From an uncultured Pseudovibrio sp. (lineage in GTDB: Bacteria > Pseudomonadota > Alphaproteobacteria > Rhizobiales > Stappiaceae), in NCBI GenBank assembly GCA_947502585.1, contig CANNAV010000008.1:1-62658 (forward strand): 62,658 bases of DNA, read 5' to 3'. The notes beneath the pieces were generated by a model. That model was not told the origin of the DNA and searched no databases. It saw only the letters and a list, made by a program, of their open reading frames with translations. How positions within the stretch are numbered: the stretch's first letter is position 1; the number at the start of each line of letters is the position of its first letter. Position numbers and translations under genes: made by a program. Shown here piece after piece: positions 43,073 to 52,699 of the stretch.

Positions 43073-43436
43073 GGATTCCTGGAAGGGAATCAAGTAATTT
43101 AAATCCAAAGTGGTTCGGGGCGAAGTTGCGTCCTATTGCTCCCGAATCACTCGACTTTTGTCTTATATTTACGTGCTAAAATATCAATTGATCCGTTTTT
43201 TTTCCTTTATTCCCAGGTTGTCTGCGACAATAAGTCCGCAAATTTTTAACCAGTCTAGACAAGAGCGACCATTGGTGGCAGATAGCATCCGTCAATATAA
43301 GTGCGTATTTAGCGCATTTTCACCTATTCTTCTTTGCGGTGTATAGACAGTTGCCGGTTTTGGTCGGCTGCGGGCCTGTCCTCACAAAAGAGATAGTAGG
43401 TGTTCACTTTCATTTTTGTTTCGAGAGGACGCGACC
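43073..43436. other. petABC upstream region
   Basis: 364 bases with an AT-rich block at about 43155-43250 including a run of nine T. No gene is seen. It should hold the terminator of the ABC gene and the pet operon promoter. A GAGAGGA ribosome site at 43423-43429 closes it. I cannot pick a promoter with confidence. Confidence 0.5.
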
Positions 43437-43997
43437 TTGGAACACACGGACACGGCTGATCCATCACGCCGCGATTTCCTTTACATCGCGACTGGTGCCG
43501 TGGGCGCGGTCGGTGCGGGAGCTCTGGCTTGGCCCTTTATCCATCAGATGAACCCCGATGCATCTGCACTGGCTTTGGCTTCTATTGAAGTTGATGTTTC
43601 TGCGGTTGAAGTTGGGCAATCCATCACTGTGACCTGGCGCGGTAAGCCGGTCTTTATCCGTCAACGTACGGAAGGCGAGATCGCTGAAGCGATCGAAGTG
43701 CCTGTTGCTGATTTGCCAGACCCGTATGCACGTAATGCCAATCTGCAAGAGAGTGCGGATGCTTCTGATGCAAATCGCGCTTCGACAGGCAAGGAAGCCT
43801 GGCTGATTATGGTTGGCGTTTGTACGCACCTGGGCTGTGTGCCTCTTGGTGAAGCGGGTGAATACGGTGGCTGGTTCTGCCCATGTCACGGCTCCCATTA
43901 CGACACTGCTGGTCGTATTCGCAAAGGCCCGGCTCCGGAAAACATGCTCGTGCCGCCTTACAAGTTTTCCGGCGACGACGTTGTTGTAATCGGCTGA
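43437..43997 (+). CDS. petA: cytochrome bc1 Rieske iron-sulfur subunit
   Basis: Carries the 2Fe-2S cluster that takes the first electron from ubiquinol. A TTG start at 43437 follows GAGAGGA and gives 186 aa. A twin-arginine-type leader [17 protein letters not shown] (10-26) merges into the membrane anchor. Cluster ligands are Cys129 and His131 in CTHLGC, and Cys148 and His151 in CPCHGSHYD. The disulfide cysteines Cys134 and Cys150 are also present. It is the first gene of petABC; the unusual start may keep its level in step with the others. Confidence 0.97.
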   Translation: MEHTDTADPSRRDFLYIATGAVGAVGAGALAWPFIHQMNPDASALALASIEVDVSAVEVGQSITVTWRGKPVFIRQRTEGEIAEAIEVPVADLPDPYARNANLQESADASDANRASTGKEAWLIMVGVCTHLGCVPLGEAGEYGGWFCPCHGSHYDTAGRIRKGPAPENMLVPPYKFSGDDVVVIG

Positions 43998-44020
43998 CGA
44001 GACCCTTTCAGGAGGCAGCT

Positions 44021-45277
44021 ATGGCTGGTCATTCTACCTATGAACCGCAAAGCGCTGGCGCTAAATGGCTAGAGCGTCGTTTGCCGGTACTCTCCCTTGT
44101 TCATGGGAGCTTTATTGCGTTTCCTACCCCGAAGAACCTGAACTACTGGTGGACCTTCGGCGGTATCGCATTCTTCGTGCTTGTTGTTCAGCTCATTACC
44201 GGCATCGTTCTGGTTATGCACTACACGCCGAATGATGTGCTGGCATTTGCATCCGTTGAGCATATCATGCGAGACGTGAACTATGGATGGTTGATGCGCT
44301 ATCTGCACTCAAACGGTGCATCCATGTTCTTCTTTGCGGTGTACATCCATATCTTCCGCGGTATGTACTACGGTTCTTATAAAGAGCCGCGCGAACTTGC
44401 ATGGATCCTGGGCGTATTGCTGTTTTTCCTCATGGTGATTACCGCATTCATGGGCTACGTGCTGCCTTGGGGCCAGATGTCTCTATGGGGTGCAACGGTT
44501 ATTACGAGTCTGTTCTCTGCAGTTCCACTTGTAGGTGACGCAATCACCTCATGGCTCTGGGGAGGTTTCTCAGTTGGTAACCCAACACTTAACCGGTTCT
44601 TCTCATTGCACTACCTGTTGCCGTTCGTGATTTTGGGCGTTGTAATTCTGCATGTCTGGGCTTTCCATGTTGCTGGTAACAACAACCCGGTTGGTGTTGA
44701 TCCCAAATCCGGGAAAGACACAGTTCCATTCCATCCGTACTACACATTGAAGGATCTGTTTGCGATCGTTGTCTTTATGATCCTGTTCTCCTGGTTCGTG
44801 TTCTACCTGCCGAACTATCTGGGTCATGCTGACAACTACATCCCGGCAAACCCATTGGTGACACCTGCACACATCGTTCCGGAATGGTTTCTTCTGCCAT
44901 TTTATGCGATCCTGCGCGCGATCACTTTTGATATTGGTCCAATTACTTCCAAGCTTGGTGGTGTGATTGCCATGTGTGGTGCGATTGCGATCTTGTTCGT
45001 GTTGCCCTGGCTTGACACTTCCAAAGTTCGCTCAGCGAATTACCGTCCTGTTTACCGGTTCTTCTTCTGGCTCTTCTTCTTCACCACAATCATGTTGGGG
45101 TGGCTTGGATCTAAGCCTGCTGAACAGCCATACATTGCGTGGATGCAGTTCTTTACTGTCCTATATTTCGCTCACTTCCTGATCGTTCTGCCAGTTCTCG
45201 GACTGATCGAGACGCCTCGGAAAATTCCTGACTCAATCAACGATGCAGTGCTGGGTAAGTCCAGTGAAGCGGCTTAA
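44021..45277 (+). CDS. petB: cytochrome b of the bc1 complex
   Basis: Membrane core of the bc1 complex, 418 aa, with eight membrane helices and two b haems. Haem-ligand helices read [20 protein letters not shown] and [20 protein letters not shown]. The Qo-site PEWY motif appears as PEWF in [16 protein letters not shown], which is common outside mitochondria. Fourteen residues lie between the haem-ligand histidines of helix B (RYLH...YIHI), the bc1 pattern. ATG 44021 follows AGGAGG; the gap to petA is 23 bases. Confidence 0.97.
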   Translation: MAGHSTYEPQSAGAKWLERRLPVLSLVHGSFIAFPTPKNLNYWWTFGGIAFFVLVVQLITGIVLVMHYTPNDVLAFASVEHIMRDVNYGWLMRYLHSNGASMFFFAVYIHIFRGMYYGSYKEPRELAWILGVLLFFLMVITAFMGYVLPWGQMSLWGATVITSLFSAVPLVGDAITSWLWGGFSVGNPTLNRFFSLHYLLPFVILGVVILHVWAFHVAGNNNPVGVDPKSGKDTVPFHPYYTLKDLFAIVVFMILFSWFVFYLPNYLGHADNYIPANPLVTPAHIVPEWFLLPFYAILRAITFDIGPITSKLGGVIAMCGAIAILFVLPWLDTSKVRSANYRPVYRFFFWLFFFTTIMLGWLGSKPAEQPYIAWMQFFTVLYFAHFLIVLPVLGLIETPRKIPDSINDAVLGKSSEAA

Positions 45278-45292
45278 GGGCAGGGGATTTTA

Positions 45293-46138
45293 ATGATGAA
45301 AAATCTAATGTTCAAAAGCGCTCGTGCTCTGGCTGTTGTTGCAGGTCTTGCTGTCGCTGGTCCGGCTCTTGCAGCTGGTGATGGACCACACGTCGAAAAG
45401 CAGCCCTGGTCATTTGCCGGTCCTTTTGGCCAGTATGATAAAGCACAGTTGCAGCGCGGCTTTCAGGTTTATCAGGAAGTTTGTTCTTCCTGTCACGGTC
45501 TGAGCTACGTCGCATTCCGTAACCTTGCTGAGGAAGGCGGACCAGGTTTCTCTGATGAGGAAGTGAAGGCTCTTGCAGCTGAATACTCCATCGAAGATGG
45601 CCCGGATAGTGAAGGTGAAATGTTTGAGCGAGACGGCAAGCCGTTCGACAGATTTCCATCACCTTTCCCGAACGAGCAAGCTGCTCGCGCTTCTAACAAC
45701 GGTGCATTGCCACCGGATCTTTCTTTGATCGCAAAAGCGCGTGCTGTTACACGCGGGTTCCCATGGTTTGTTCTCGATGTTGCGACGCAGTATCAGGAAA
45801 ATGGCCCGGATTACCTGTACGGCCTGCTTACTGGTTATCACGAGGCGCCTGAGGGGGTTGCGGTTCCAGAAGGTCAGTACTACAATCCCGGCTTCATTTC
45901 AGGTCACACACTTGCAATGGCGCCTCCGCTTTCTGATGAGCTGGTTGAGTACTCTGATGGTTCTCAAATGACCGTTGAACAGTATGCTCGTGACGTATCT
46001 GCGTTCCTGATGTGGACTGCTGAACCTCACCTGGAATCACGTAAGCGTATCGGCTTTGGTGTGATGGCATTCCTGATCCTGTTTGCATCGCTGCTGTACT
46101 TTACAAAGCGTAAGATCTGGAGAGATGTTGACCACTGA
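45293..46138 (+). CDS. petC: cytochrome c1
   Basis: Membrane-anchored c-type cytochrome, 281 aa, passing electrons from the Rieske protein to a soluble or membrane cytochrome c. A signal peptide (about 1-28) ends in ALAAGDG. The haem site is Cys64-SS-Cys67-His68, and the Met ligand is likely in GHTLAMAPPL. The C-terminal anchor (RIGFGVMAFLILFASLLYFT) ends in KRKIWRDVDH. It is the last gene of petABC, followed by a strong terminator. Confidence 0.97.
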   Translation: MMKNLMFKSARALAVVAGLAVAGPALAAGDGPHVEKQPWSFAGPFGQYDKAQLQRGFQVYQEVCSSCHGLSYVAFRNLAEEGGPGFSDEEVKALAAEYSIEDGPDSEGEMFERDGKPFDRFPSPFPNEQAARASNNGALPPDLSLIAKARAVTRGFPWFVLDVATQYQENGPDYLYGLLTGYHEAPEGVAVPEGQYYNPGFISGHTLAMAPPLSDELVEYSDGSQMTVEQYARDVSAFLMWTAEPHLESRKRIGFGVMAFLILFASLLYFTKRKIWRDVDH

Positions 46139-46162
46139 GGTCACGTTCATAAATTCAAAGAA

Positions 46163-46193
46163 GGGCTATCCTGATCGGGTAGCCCTTTTTTTT
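46163..46193 (+). terminator. petABC terminator
   Basis: GGGCTA / TAGCCC with a ten-base loop, followed by eight T, 25 bases after petC. Confidence 0.93.
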
Positions 46194-46291
46194 GGGGTTG
46201 ATGGCTGGATTTGATGTACCGCCAACTTCCTGGTTGTGAATCAGTTAAGGTTGCGCTGACATAGGCTTCAGCATTAAGCGGAGAGAGCGAT

Positions 46292-47182
46292 ATGCAGGCG
46301 GTTCTGGGCATTATCGGAGGTTCCGGCCTCTACAATATTCCTGGTTTTGAAAATGCCCGTTGGGAGCGGATAAAGAGTCCGTGGGGTGAGCCAAGTGATG
46401 ATGTCTGCATTGGCGAGATTGATGGCCTGAAGGTTGTTTTCCTGCCCCGTCACGGTCGCGGACATGTGCATTCTCCAACCGGGATTAACTATCGTGCGAA
46501 CATTGATGTGCTTAAGCGGGCTGGCGTTACTGACCTGATCTCTGTCAGCGCTTGTGGTTCCTTGAAAGAGGAATACGCTCCGGGGACTTTCGTTCTTGTT
46601 GATCAGTTCATCGACCGTACGTTTGCACGTGAAAAGAGCTTTTTCGGAACAGGCTGCGTGGCACATGTCTCTGTTACTGACCCGGTTTCGCCGCTGCTGG
46701 TGGATGTTGTTGAAAGTGCTTGTCAAGAAGAGGGCCTTACGTATAGCCGTGGCGGCACTTATCTGGCTATGGAAGGGCCACAGTTTTCTTCCGGGGCAGA
46801 GAGTCATCTTTATCGTTCCTGTGGATGTGATGTTATTGGCATGACAAATATGCCGGAAGCCAAACTGGCCCGGGAAGCGGAAATCAGCTATTCGACAGTG
46901 GCAATGGTAACGGATTACGACAGTTGGCATGCCGACCATGGTAACGTAGATATCAACGCGATCATCAAGGTCCTGCACGAGAACGTAGAAAGTGCTCAAA
47001 AGCTGGTGCTTGCTGTTGCCCGGATGCTACCGAGAAACCATCAGCAATGTCCGATTGGCTCCAACACGGCACTTGATTTTGCGATTATGACTGCTGAAGA
47101 GAAAAGAGATGCGGCACTGCTTGCAAAGCTTGATGCTGTTGCTGGGCGTGTGTTGCGCAAAAAGTCGAACCAGATCGCATAA
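46292..47182 (+). CDS. mtnP: S-methyl-5'-thioadenosine phosphorylase
   Basis: Cleaves methylthioadenosine, the by-product of polyamine and homoserine-lactone synthesis, to adenine and methylthioribose-1-phosphate. At 296 aa it is full length. Phosphate- and substrate-binding blocks are IIGGSGLYNI (5-15), LPRHGRGHVHSPTGINYRAN, AMEGPQFSSGAESHLYRSCG and VTDYDSWHAD. Adenine is passed to apt, the next gene, 57 bases away, so the pair forms an adenine-salvage operon. Confidence 0.96.
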   Translation: MQAVLGIIGGSGLYNIPGFENARWERIKSPWGEPSDDVCIGEIDGLKVVFLPRHGRGHVHSPTGINYRANIDVLKRAGVTDLISVSACGSLKEEYAPGTFVLVDQFIDRTFAREKSFFGTGCVAHVSVTDPVSPLLVDVVESACQEEGLTYSRGGTYLAMEGPQFSSGAESHLYRSCGCDVIGMTNMPEAKLAREAEISYSTVAMVTDYDSWHADHGNVDINAIIKVLHENVESAQKLVLAVARMLPRNHQQCPIGSNTALDFAIMTAEEKRDAALLAKLDAVAGRVLRKKSNQIA

Positions 47183-47239
47183 GGGGCTCTCACAGAAGCC
47201 TCTGACAGAAAATAATGAAACTCATACGCGGAAATAACC

Positions 47240-47794
47240 ATGACTGACACAACTAATAGTATCTCAGAGGAGCTGATTGCGTCTATTCGGACCATTCCAG
47301 ATTATCCAGGGGAAGGTATTCTGTTTCGCGATATCACAACTCTGTTGAGAAACCCCCGTGCCTTCCGGCGGGCAGTTGATGCACTGGTGCAGCCCTGGGC
47401 TGGCTCCAGGATTGAGCAGGTTGCAGGTATTGAGGCTCGTGGTTTTATCCTTGGTGGTGCCGTGGCTCACCAGCTCTCTGCCGGCTTCCTGCCAGTGCGT
47501 AAGAAGGGGAAGCTGCCGTTCAGAACTATCGAGCAGAAATATGAGCTGGAGTATGGTACGGATACCATCGAGATCCACTGCGATGCCGTGAAGCCGGGCG
47601 AGAAGGTTATTCTGGTCGATGATTTGATTGCGACTGGCGGAACAGCAGAAGCTGCTGTGAAGCTGCTGAGAAGAGCTGGTGCAGTTATCGTGGCTGCGTG
47701 CTTCATTGTCGATTTGCCAGAACTGCGGGGACGTGCAAAACTGGAAGCACTCGATATTCCTGTCAGGACATTGGTGGAGTTTCCCGGTCATTGA
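47240..47794 (+). CDS. apt: adenine phosphoribosyltransferase
   Basis: Converts adenine plus PRPP to AMP. It has 184 aa, with the PRPP-binding loop [20 protein letters not shown] (about 126-145) and [18 protein letters not shown], a family signature. It lies after mtnP, whose product is its substrate. Its stop overlaps the start of bluB (TTGA), linking three genes in one transcript. Confidence 0.97.
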   Translation: MTDTTNSISEELIASIRTIPDYPGEGILFRDITTLLRNPRAFRRAVDALVQPWAGSRIEQVAGIEARGFILGGAVAHQLSAGFLPVRKKGKLPFRTIEQKYELEYGTDTIEIHCDAVKPGEKVILVDDLIATGGTAEAAVKLLRRAGAVIVAACFIVDLPELRGRAKLEALDIPVRTLVEFPGH

Positions 47795-48501
47795 ATAACG
47801 CCTTTGCAGAAAATGGCCCGAAGTTTTCTGAGGCCTTCAACCACGATTTTGAATTGCTTTTGAAGTGGCGCCGGGATGTGCGCCATTTCAGGCAGGATGT
47901 TATTGATCGCGAAATTGTTGATGAACTTTTGCGATTGACTGATCTTTCCCCAAGCGTCGGTAACAGCCAGCCGTGGCGTTTCATCGAGATGAGCCAGCCT
48001 GCAAACAGAGAGGCTGTTTATCTTAATTTCCAGCAGGCCAATTCGGAGGCTCTCAAGGGCTATAAAGGGCAGCGTGCGGAAAGCTATGCCAGGCTCAAGC
48101 TGCAAGGCCTGACCGATGCTCCGCTGCAATTTTCTGTTTTTTGTGATCTTGATCCAACGCAGGGAGACGGACTCGGACGACGGACTATGCCAGAAACGCT
48201 GGCTTATTCCTGTGTTAGCGCCATTAATTGTCTCTGGCTTGCTGCCCGTGCTAAAGGCATTGGCGTCGGTTGGGTGTCTATCCTCGACCCTGACAGTATT
48301 GGCCAGTTGTTTGATGTTCCTGAGAACTGGAAGTTTGTTGCCTATCTTTGCATAGGTTACCCCTGTGAGAACAACGTAGTCCCAGAGCTGCAGCGCACTG
48401 GTTGGCAGGCACGTACAGCCACTGAATTGCGCATGTTAAAAGACATTGATCTGGTCAGGCCAGAAGCCAAACAGGAGTCATCTTCGTGTCAATCCAAGTA
48501 A
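47791..48501 (+). CDS. bluB: 5,6-dimethylbenzimidazole synthase BluB
   Basis: Flavin-destroying enzyme that makes the lower ligand of vitamin B12 from FMNH2 and O2. A TTG start overlaps the apt stop (TTGA) and gives 236 aa. Nitroreductase-fold blocks typical of BluB are present: [57 protein letters not shown] and [20 protein letters not shown]. An alternative upstream start would lie inside apt. Placement after adenine salvage instead of among cob genes is unusual. A GNAT gene overlaps its 3' end. Confidence 0.93.
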   Translation: MNNAFAENGPKFSEAFNHDFELLLKWRRDVRHFRQDVIDREIVDELLRLTDLSPSVGNSQPWRFIEMSQPANREAVYLNFQQANSEALKGYKGQRAESYARLKLQGLTDAPLQFSVFCDLDPTQGDGLGRRTMPETLAYSCVSAINCLWLAARAKGIGVGWVSILDPDSIGQLFDVPENWKFVAYLCIGYPCENNVVPELQRTGWQARTATELRMLKDIDLVRPEAKQESSSCQSK

Positions 48502-48980
48502 GAGCAATTGAACCGGAAGATCGAGAGCAGGTCGTTGAATTGCTCGTTAACCGGTGGACCAGTCCTGAGCAATTACTTGATGGTGAAATGGTGGATGCCT
48601 CACGGCTGCCTGGATATCTCGCTCTGGATGAGGGGCGCCTTGTGGGGATGATTACATTGATCAAACGTGATCAGGAATGGGAAATTCTCACGCTCGATTC
48701 TCTGCAACGCTGGGGTGGTATCGGAACACTTCTTTTGGATGTGTCCGTCGAGGCTGCGCGGCAGGAAGGTATTTGCCGGATCATGGTGCGGACCTCAAAC
48801 GATAATCTGGATGCATTCCGGTTTTATCAAAGGCGAGGATTTCGCTTAGAAAAAGTGGTGCAGGGGGTCATTGATGAGGAACGTAAGCTAAAGCCCGAAA
48901 TACCAGTCACAGGTTTGCATGGAATACCGCTGCGTGATGAAGTGATTTTTGGGCGGAGCATCACCGGAAATCAATCTTAA
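48486..48980 (+). CDS. GNAT-family N-acetyltransferase
   Basis: A 164-aa GNAT protein from GTG 48486, which lies inside the 3' end of bluB (16-base overlap). The acetyl-CoA loop is LQRWGGIGTLLLDVSVEAAR (RxGGIG type), and DAFRFYQRRGFRLEKVVQGV closes the fold. The acceptor is unknown. The tight overlap makes it part of the mtnP-apt-bluB operon. Confidence 0.88.
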   Translation: MSIQVRAIEPEDREQVVELLVNRWTSPEQLLDGEMVDASRLPGYLALDEGRLVGMITLIKRDQEWEILTLDSLQRWGGIGTLLLDVSVEAARQEGICRIMVRTSNDNLDAFRFYQRRGFRLEKVVQGVIDEERKLKPEIPVTGLHGIPLRDEVIFGRSITGNQS

Positions 48981-49049
48981 CTTTACATTCAGATGGGATA
49001 TGATTAAATATATGAAATTTTAATTAAAAATGTATGCAAGGGTTATGTT

Positions 49050-49844
49050 TTGATCGTCCGCATAATTGAGTTGGTGCGCCGCTACAGAACGATCCGGCTC
49101 TCCATGCTGGCCACTGTACTGGATTGCTCTGTAGATGAGATCCTATATGCAGTTGATGGTCTGGACAACAACAGTGTCCTGCACGTGCGAGGCCGGTCTC
49201 TGGTTTCGGATGAGCCTATTGCACAGAGTGATATCAGTGTTCGCATGCATTCCCGCTTTGCTGAGAAGAATGCTATTGGCAAGTTGGCAGCCAGTCTGAT
49301 TAAAGATGGTGAGTGTTTGTTAATAGAGGCGGGCAGCACTCCTTCCTTTTTCGTTAATCACCTGAAAGAGAAGAAAAACCTTTCTATCGCGACAACAAGC
49401 CCGCTGATTGCAGAGAGCCTTGTCCGGCATAGCCGTACCTGCAATGTTGAGTTGATTGGCGGCAGGCTGGAAGCATATACCACCGCGCTCCATGGTGACG
49501 AGACGCATGCGCGTATTCGGGATCTGGACGCGGACTGGAGCATTCTCAGCCCCACGAGCATTTGTACACGAAAGGGGGCTTGCTACTTCCATAAGGTTGA
49601 CGCTGAAACGAGCTCGCTTATGCAACGTAGTGCGAAGAAGACCATGATGCTAAGTGACAGTTCAAAGTTGGGGGTCCCCAGTCGCTACTCCGCGCAAACA
49701 ATACAGGGTGTAGATGTCTTTATTACTGATAATAATGGGGAACTGGGTTTTGCTGAAGTTAGCCATCATTTTGAAAAAACAAACGTTTTTCATGCGATCC
49801 CGGAGGAGGCTGATAACGAAGATTATGTTCTTTTGAATAGTTGA
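49050..49844 (+). CDS. DeoR-family regulator, tandem copy 1
   Basis: A 264-aa protein from TTG 49050 (IVRIIELVRRYRTIRLSM). The N-terminal 60 residues are a DeoR-type HTH (RYRTIRLSMLATVLDCSVDE), but without the strict DeoR consensus. The C-terminal DeoRC sensor (about 75-250) has the phosphate-site-like EAGSTPSFFVNHL, ELIGGRLEAYTTALHG, DLDADWSILSPTS and MLSDSSKLGVPSRY. DeoRC normally binds sugar phosphates. It is a clear paralog of the next gene. No sugar operon is attached, so its target is not visible. Confidence 0.82.
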   Translation: MIVRIIELVRRYRTIRLSMLATVLDCSVDEILYAVDGLDNNSVLHVRGRSLVSDEPIAQSDISVRMHSRFAEKNAIGKLAASLIKDGECLLIEAGSTPSFFVNHLKEKKNLSIATTSPLIAESLVRHSRTCNVELIGGRLEAYTTALHGDETHARIRDLDADWSILSPTSICTRKGACYFHKVDAETSSLMQRSAKKTMMLSDSSKLGVPSRYSAQTIQGVDVFITDNNGELGFAEVSHHFEKTNVFHAIPEEADNEDYVLLNS

Positions 49845-49919
49845 TGAATTTTGATCTTTTTCGATAACTATGATCGCTGCATGCTACCTCAATAGTATCC
49901 TGAACCCAGGCCAATTTAG

Positions 49920-50729
49920 ATGACGAATGACTTAATGGTGGACGTTCTCGCCAATCTGGTTCGGCGCCACAGACGTATTTCATTGACTGCTGCAACAGAT
50001 ATTTTAGGAATGGATAATGAGGAACTCACCAGTCTGGCGAAGGTATTGTCGAATCGTGAAGAGTTTGAACTTTTCGACAATTCTGTTTGCTTCCTTATGC
50101 CGCGAGATCAGGATGCATATCGGGTGAGGCTTCGCAGCCATTACATCGAGAAATATGCAATTGGCCGGCTGGCAACTTCGTTCTTTAAAACTGGCGACCA
50201 TGTGGTTGTTGAAGCCGGAAGCACAATGACAATTCTGGCGCAACATCTTGCCCAGGTACCTCAGATAAAGGTTTCGACCAACTCACATGCGGTCGCATCT
50301 ATGATGATTGGGGCTGAGGCGGCTGCAGACGTCCATGTGATTGGTGGCAATCTTTACACGGACGGGCAGGGGGCGCTGGGGTCGATTGCTCTGAACACCG
50401 TTGAGAGCCTTGATGCGGACTGGGGGATTATATGTCCTGTCGGTTTGTCCACTAAGGGTGATCTCATGTACTACGTGGAAGAGGAGGCCAGTTTTGCGCG
50501 GGCCGTCATGGCCAATTGCAAGCGGACTATGGTGCTGTGTAATTCCAGCAAGGTTGGAGTGCCGAGCCGATATGTCGCCAACTCCTGCGCCAGAGCAGAT
50601 ATGCTGATCGTCGATAGCGGTGTTGAGCCAAGTATTCTTGACAAGCTGATTGCGCAAGGTCTGAAAGAAGTCCATGTGGCTGACGTGGAAGCCGAAGCTC
50701 CCAATGAGATCGTGTTGTTGGATATTTGA
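49920..50729 (+). CDS. DeoR-family regulator, tandem copy 2
   Basis: A 269-aa paralog of the gene before it, 75 bases downstream. The HTH is VRRHRRISLTAATDILGMDN (about 14-33). The sensor domain keeps the same blocks as copy 1: EKYAIGRLATSFFKTGD, EAGSTMTILAQHL, VIGGNLYTDGQGALG, SLDADWGIICPVG and VLCNSSKVGVPSRY. The shared SSKxGVPSRY and LDADW motifs set the pair apart from typical DeoR proteins. Duplication and divergence are the obvious history. A terminator follows at 50754. Confidence 0.82.
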   Translation: MTNDLMVDVLANLVRRHRRISLTAATDILGMDNEELTSLAKVLSNREEFELFDNSVCFLMPRDQDAYRVRLRSHYIEKYAIGRLATSFFKTGDHVVVEAGSTMTILAQHLAQVPQIKVSTNSHAVASMMIGAEAAADVHVIGGNLYTDGQGALGSIALNTVESLDADWGIICPVGLSTKGDLMYYVEEEASFARAVMANCKRTMVLCNSSKVGVPSRYVANSCARADMLIVDSGVEPSILDKLIAQGLKEVHVADVEAEAPNEIVLLDI

Positions 50730-50753
50730 TTTCTGACCCATTATTTTTCAATA

Positions 50754-50779
50754 AAAAGGCACTCATTCGAGCGCCTTTT
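50754..50779. terminator. bidirectional terminator between the DeoR pair and ychF
   Basis: AAAAGGC-A-CTC / GAG-C-GCCTTTT with a four-base loop, T runs on both strands, between two convergent genes. The plus strand serves the DeoR gene and the minus strand serves ychF. Confidence 0.85.
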
Positions 50780-50804
50780 ACTTTTTAGTGATTGCGCCGC
50801 AGGC

Positions 50805-51905
50805 TTATGTGTTAAACTTGAAAAGCAGCACATCCCCGTCCTGAACTATATATTCCTTGCCTTCGTCGCGTGCCTTACCTGCTTCTTTAGCCGGATTTTC
50901 GCCGCCGAGCTCAACGTAGTCGTTGTAAGCGATGGTTTGTGCGCGAATGAAGCCGCGTTCGAAGTCCGTATGTATGGCGCCGGCAGCCTGAGGGGCTTTG
51001 GTGCCTTTTGAAATGGTCCAGGCGCGTGTCTCTTTCGGGCCGGCAGTGAAGTAGGTAATCAGGTGCAGCAGGTTGTAGCCTGCGCGGATCAAGCGGTCGA
51101 GGCCAGGCTCTTCCAGACCCATGTCGGCCATGTATTCACGCTGCTCTTCGTCCTCCAGCTGTGCAATTTCCGATTCAATCGCGGCTGAGATGACAACAGA
51201 GGCAGCGCCTTGCTCTTCTGCCATTGCCTGAACCATAGCAGAAAGGCTATTGCCTTTATCGGCAGATTCTTCTTCCACGTTACATACGTAGAGAACTGGC
51301 TTGGATGTCAGCAGGTTCAGCATACCCAGCTGTTTGAGGTCTTCCGGATCGGTCAGGCCAAGTGCGCGCACTGGCTTACCACCTTGCAGAATTGCCAGAG
51401 CTTGTTCCATGATCGGAAGAGCCATCTTTGCGTCTTTGTCGCCAGACTTCGCTTTTTTAGCGAGTGGTACAATACGCTTTTCTAGACTTTCCATATCAGA
51501 AACCATCAATTCGGTTTCTACGGTTTCTGCATCGGCGATTGGATCTATCTTGCCATCGACGTGCGTGATGTCGTCGTCCTCGAAGCAGCGCAGAACGTGC
51601 GCGATTGCATCGACTTCGCGAATGTTCGCGAGGAACTGGTTGCCCAGACCTTCACCCCTGGATGCGCCGCGTACGAGACCGGCGATGTCTACGAAAGTCA
51701 GGCGGGTCGGGATGATCTCTTTAGAACCAGCGATCGTTGCGATCCTGGACTGGCGTGGATCCGGAACAGCAACATCGCCAGTATTCGGCTCAATGGTGCA
51801 GAACGGATAGTTCGCTGCCTGAGCCGCTGCTGTCTTTGTCAGAGCGTTGAAGAGGGTAGACTTACCAACGTTAGGCAAGCCGACAATGCCGCACTGAAAA
51901 CCCAT
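50805..51905 (-). CDS. ychF: redox-sensitive ribosome-binding ATPase YchF
   Basis: Obg-related P-loop protein, 366 aa, that prefers ATP and binds the ribosome. G1 is GLPNVGKST (9-17). The G4 motif is the YchF-specific NVEE (in YVCNVEEESADKGNS) instead of NKxD, which explains the ATP preference. The coiled-coil arm is in the middle, and the TGS domain is at the end (RAWTISKGTKAPQAAGAIHT, VQDGDVLLFKFNT). It starts one base after pth stops; pth-ychF is a common bacterial pair. Confidence 0.97.
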   Translation of the reverse strand: MGFQCGIVGLPNVGKSTLFNALTKTAAAQAANYPFCTIEPNTGDVAVPDPRQSRIATIAGSKEIIPTRLTFVDIAGLVRGASRGEGLGNQFLANIREVDAIAHVLRCFEDDDITHVDGKIDPIADAETVETELMVSDMESLEKRIVPLAKKAKSGDKDAKMALPIMEQALAILQGGKPVRALGLTDPEDLKQLGMLNLLTSKPVLYVCNVEEESADKGNSLSAMVQAMAEEQGAASVVISAAIESEIAQLEDEEQREYMADMGLEEPGLDRLIRAGYNLLHLITYFTAGPKETRAWTISKGTKAPQAAGAIHTDFERGFIRAQTIAYNDYVELGGENPAKEAGKARDEGKEYIVQDGDVLLFKFNT

Positions 51906-52670
51906 TTACTCTTGTCCTTTCGATCCAAACAACTGCTCAAGCGCTGACGCGAGCGGCCCTTTTTTGTTAGCTTCTTTGTCCTGATAGCCCGTTGCTTTTT
52001 GAGCTGGCTTTTTTTCTGATTCAGGCCTGGCCGCGTCTTGCTTCCTTTTAGCAGCAGCCTCGCGAGAGCTATCCTTTTTGTAAGATTTACCAGAGCCTTC
52101 CGGGCGTGTTGCCAGCGTCACTTTGTTCGCGAACTGGTTGTCATTATTCTCGGCAAGCAAAGGAGCGTTGTCTGCAATAGCCTGTAAAAGAGGCTCCAGC
52201 CACTCCTGATCCGCTTTTGCAAAGTCACCCAGGACCCATTGATGCACGCGGTCTTTATGGCCGGGATGGCCAATACCAAGGCGTAGACGGCGATAGGTAT
52301 CTGTGATGTGTGCTGTTATGGAGCGCAGGCCATTGTGGCCTCCGTGACCGCCGCCGTTCTTCATGCGGAATTTCGCAGGAGACAGGTCAAGCTCGTCATA
52401 GAGCACAACAACGTCTTGTGGGGTGAGCTTGTAGAAACGGAGCGCTTCACCTACGGAACGACCGGATTCGTTCATGTAGGTCATTGGCTTCACCAGCAGG
52501 ACTTTTTCTCCTGCCAGTGTGCCTTCGGAAACCTGAGCCTGAAAGCGAGCCCGCCACGGGCTGAATGAGCTATGGCGGCGATGAATTTCATCAGCCGCCA
52601 TGAACCCGATATTGTGGCGATTATTCTCGTATTTAGGGCCTGGATTACCGAGGCCGACTAACAGCTTCAT
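51906..52670 (-). CDS. pth: peptidyl-tRNA hydrolase Pth
   Basis: Recycles peptidyl-tRNA dropped from ribosomes. The core (1-190) has [20 protein letters not shown] with catalytic His19 and Asn10. [14 protein letters not shown] and [14 protein letters not shown] supply the other catalytic residues. From about 195 to the end is a Lys/Ala/Glu-rich tail ([19 protein letters not shown]), making it 254 aa compared with 190-200 for most. The tail is basic and probably disordered; it may bind RNA. The rplY start lies 29 bases upstream. Confidence 0.96.
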   Translation of the reverse strand: MKLLVGLGNPGPKYENNRHNIGFMAADEIHRRHSSFSPWRARFQAQVSEGTLAGEKVLLVKPMTYMNESGRSVGEALRFYKLTPQDVVVLYDELDLSPAKFRMKNGGGHGGHNGLRSITAHITDTYRRLRLGIGHPGHKDRVHQWVLGDFAKADQEWLEPLLQAIADNAPLLAENNDNQFANKVTLATRPEGSGKSYKKDSSREAAAKRKQDAARPESEKKPAQKATGYQDKEANKKGPLASALEQLFGSKGQE

Positions 52671-52699
52671 AGGTATTGTCCCAAGCCCTTATCGAAGAA

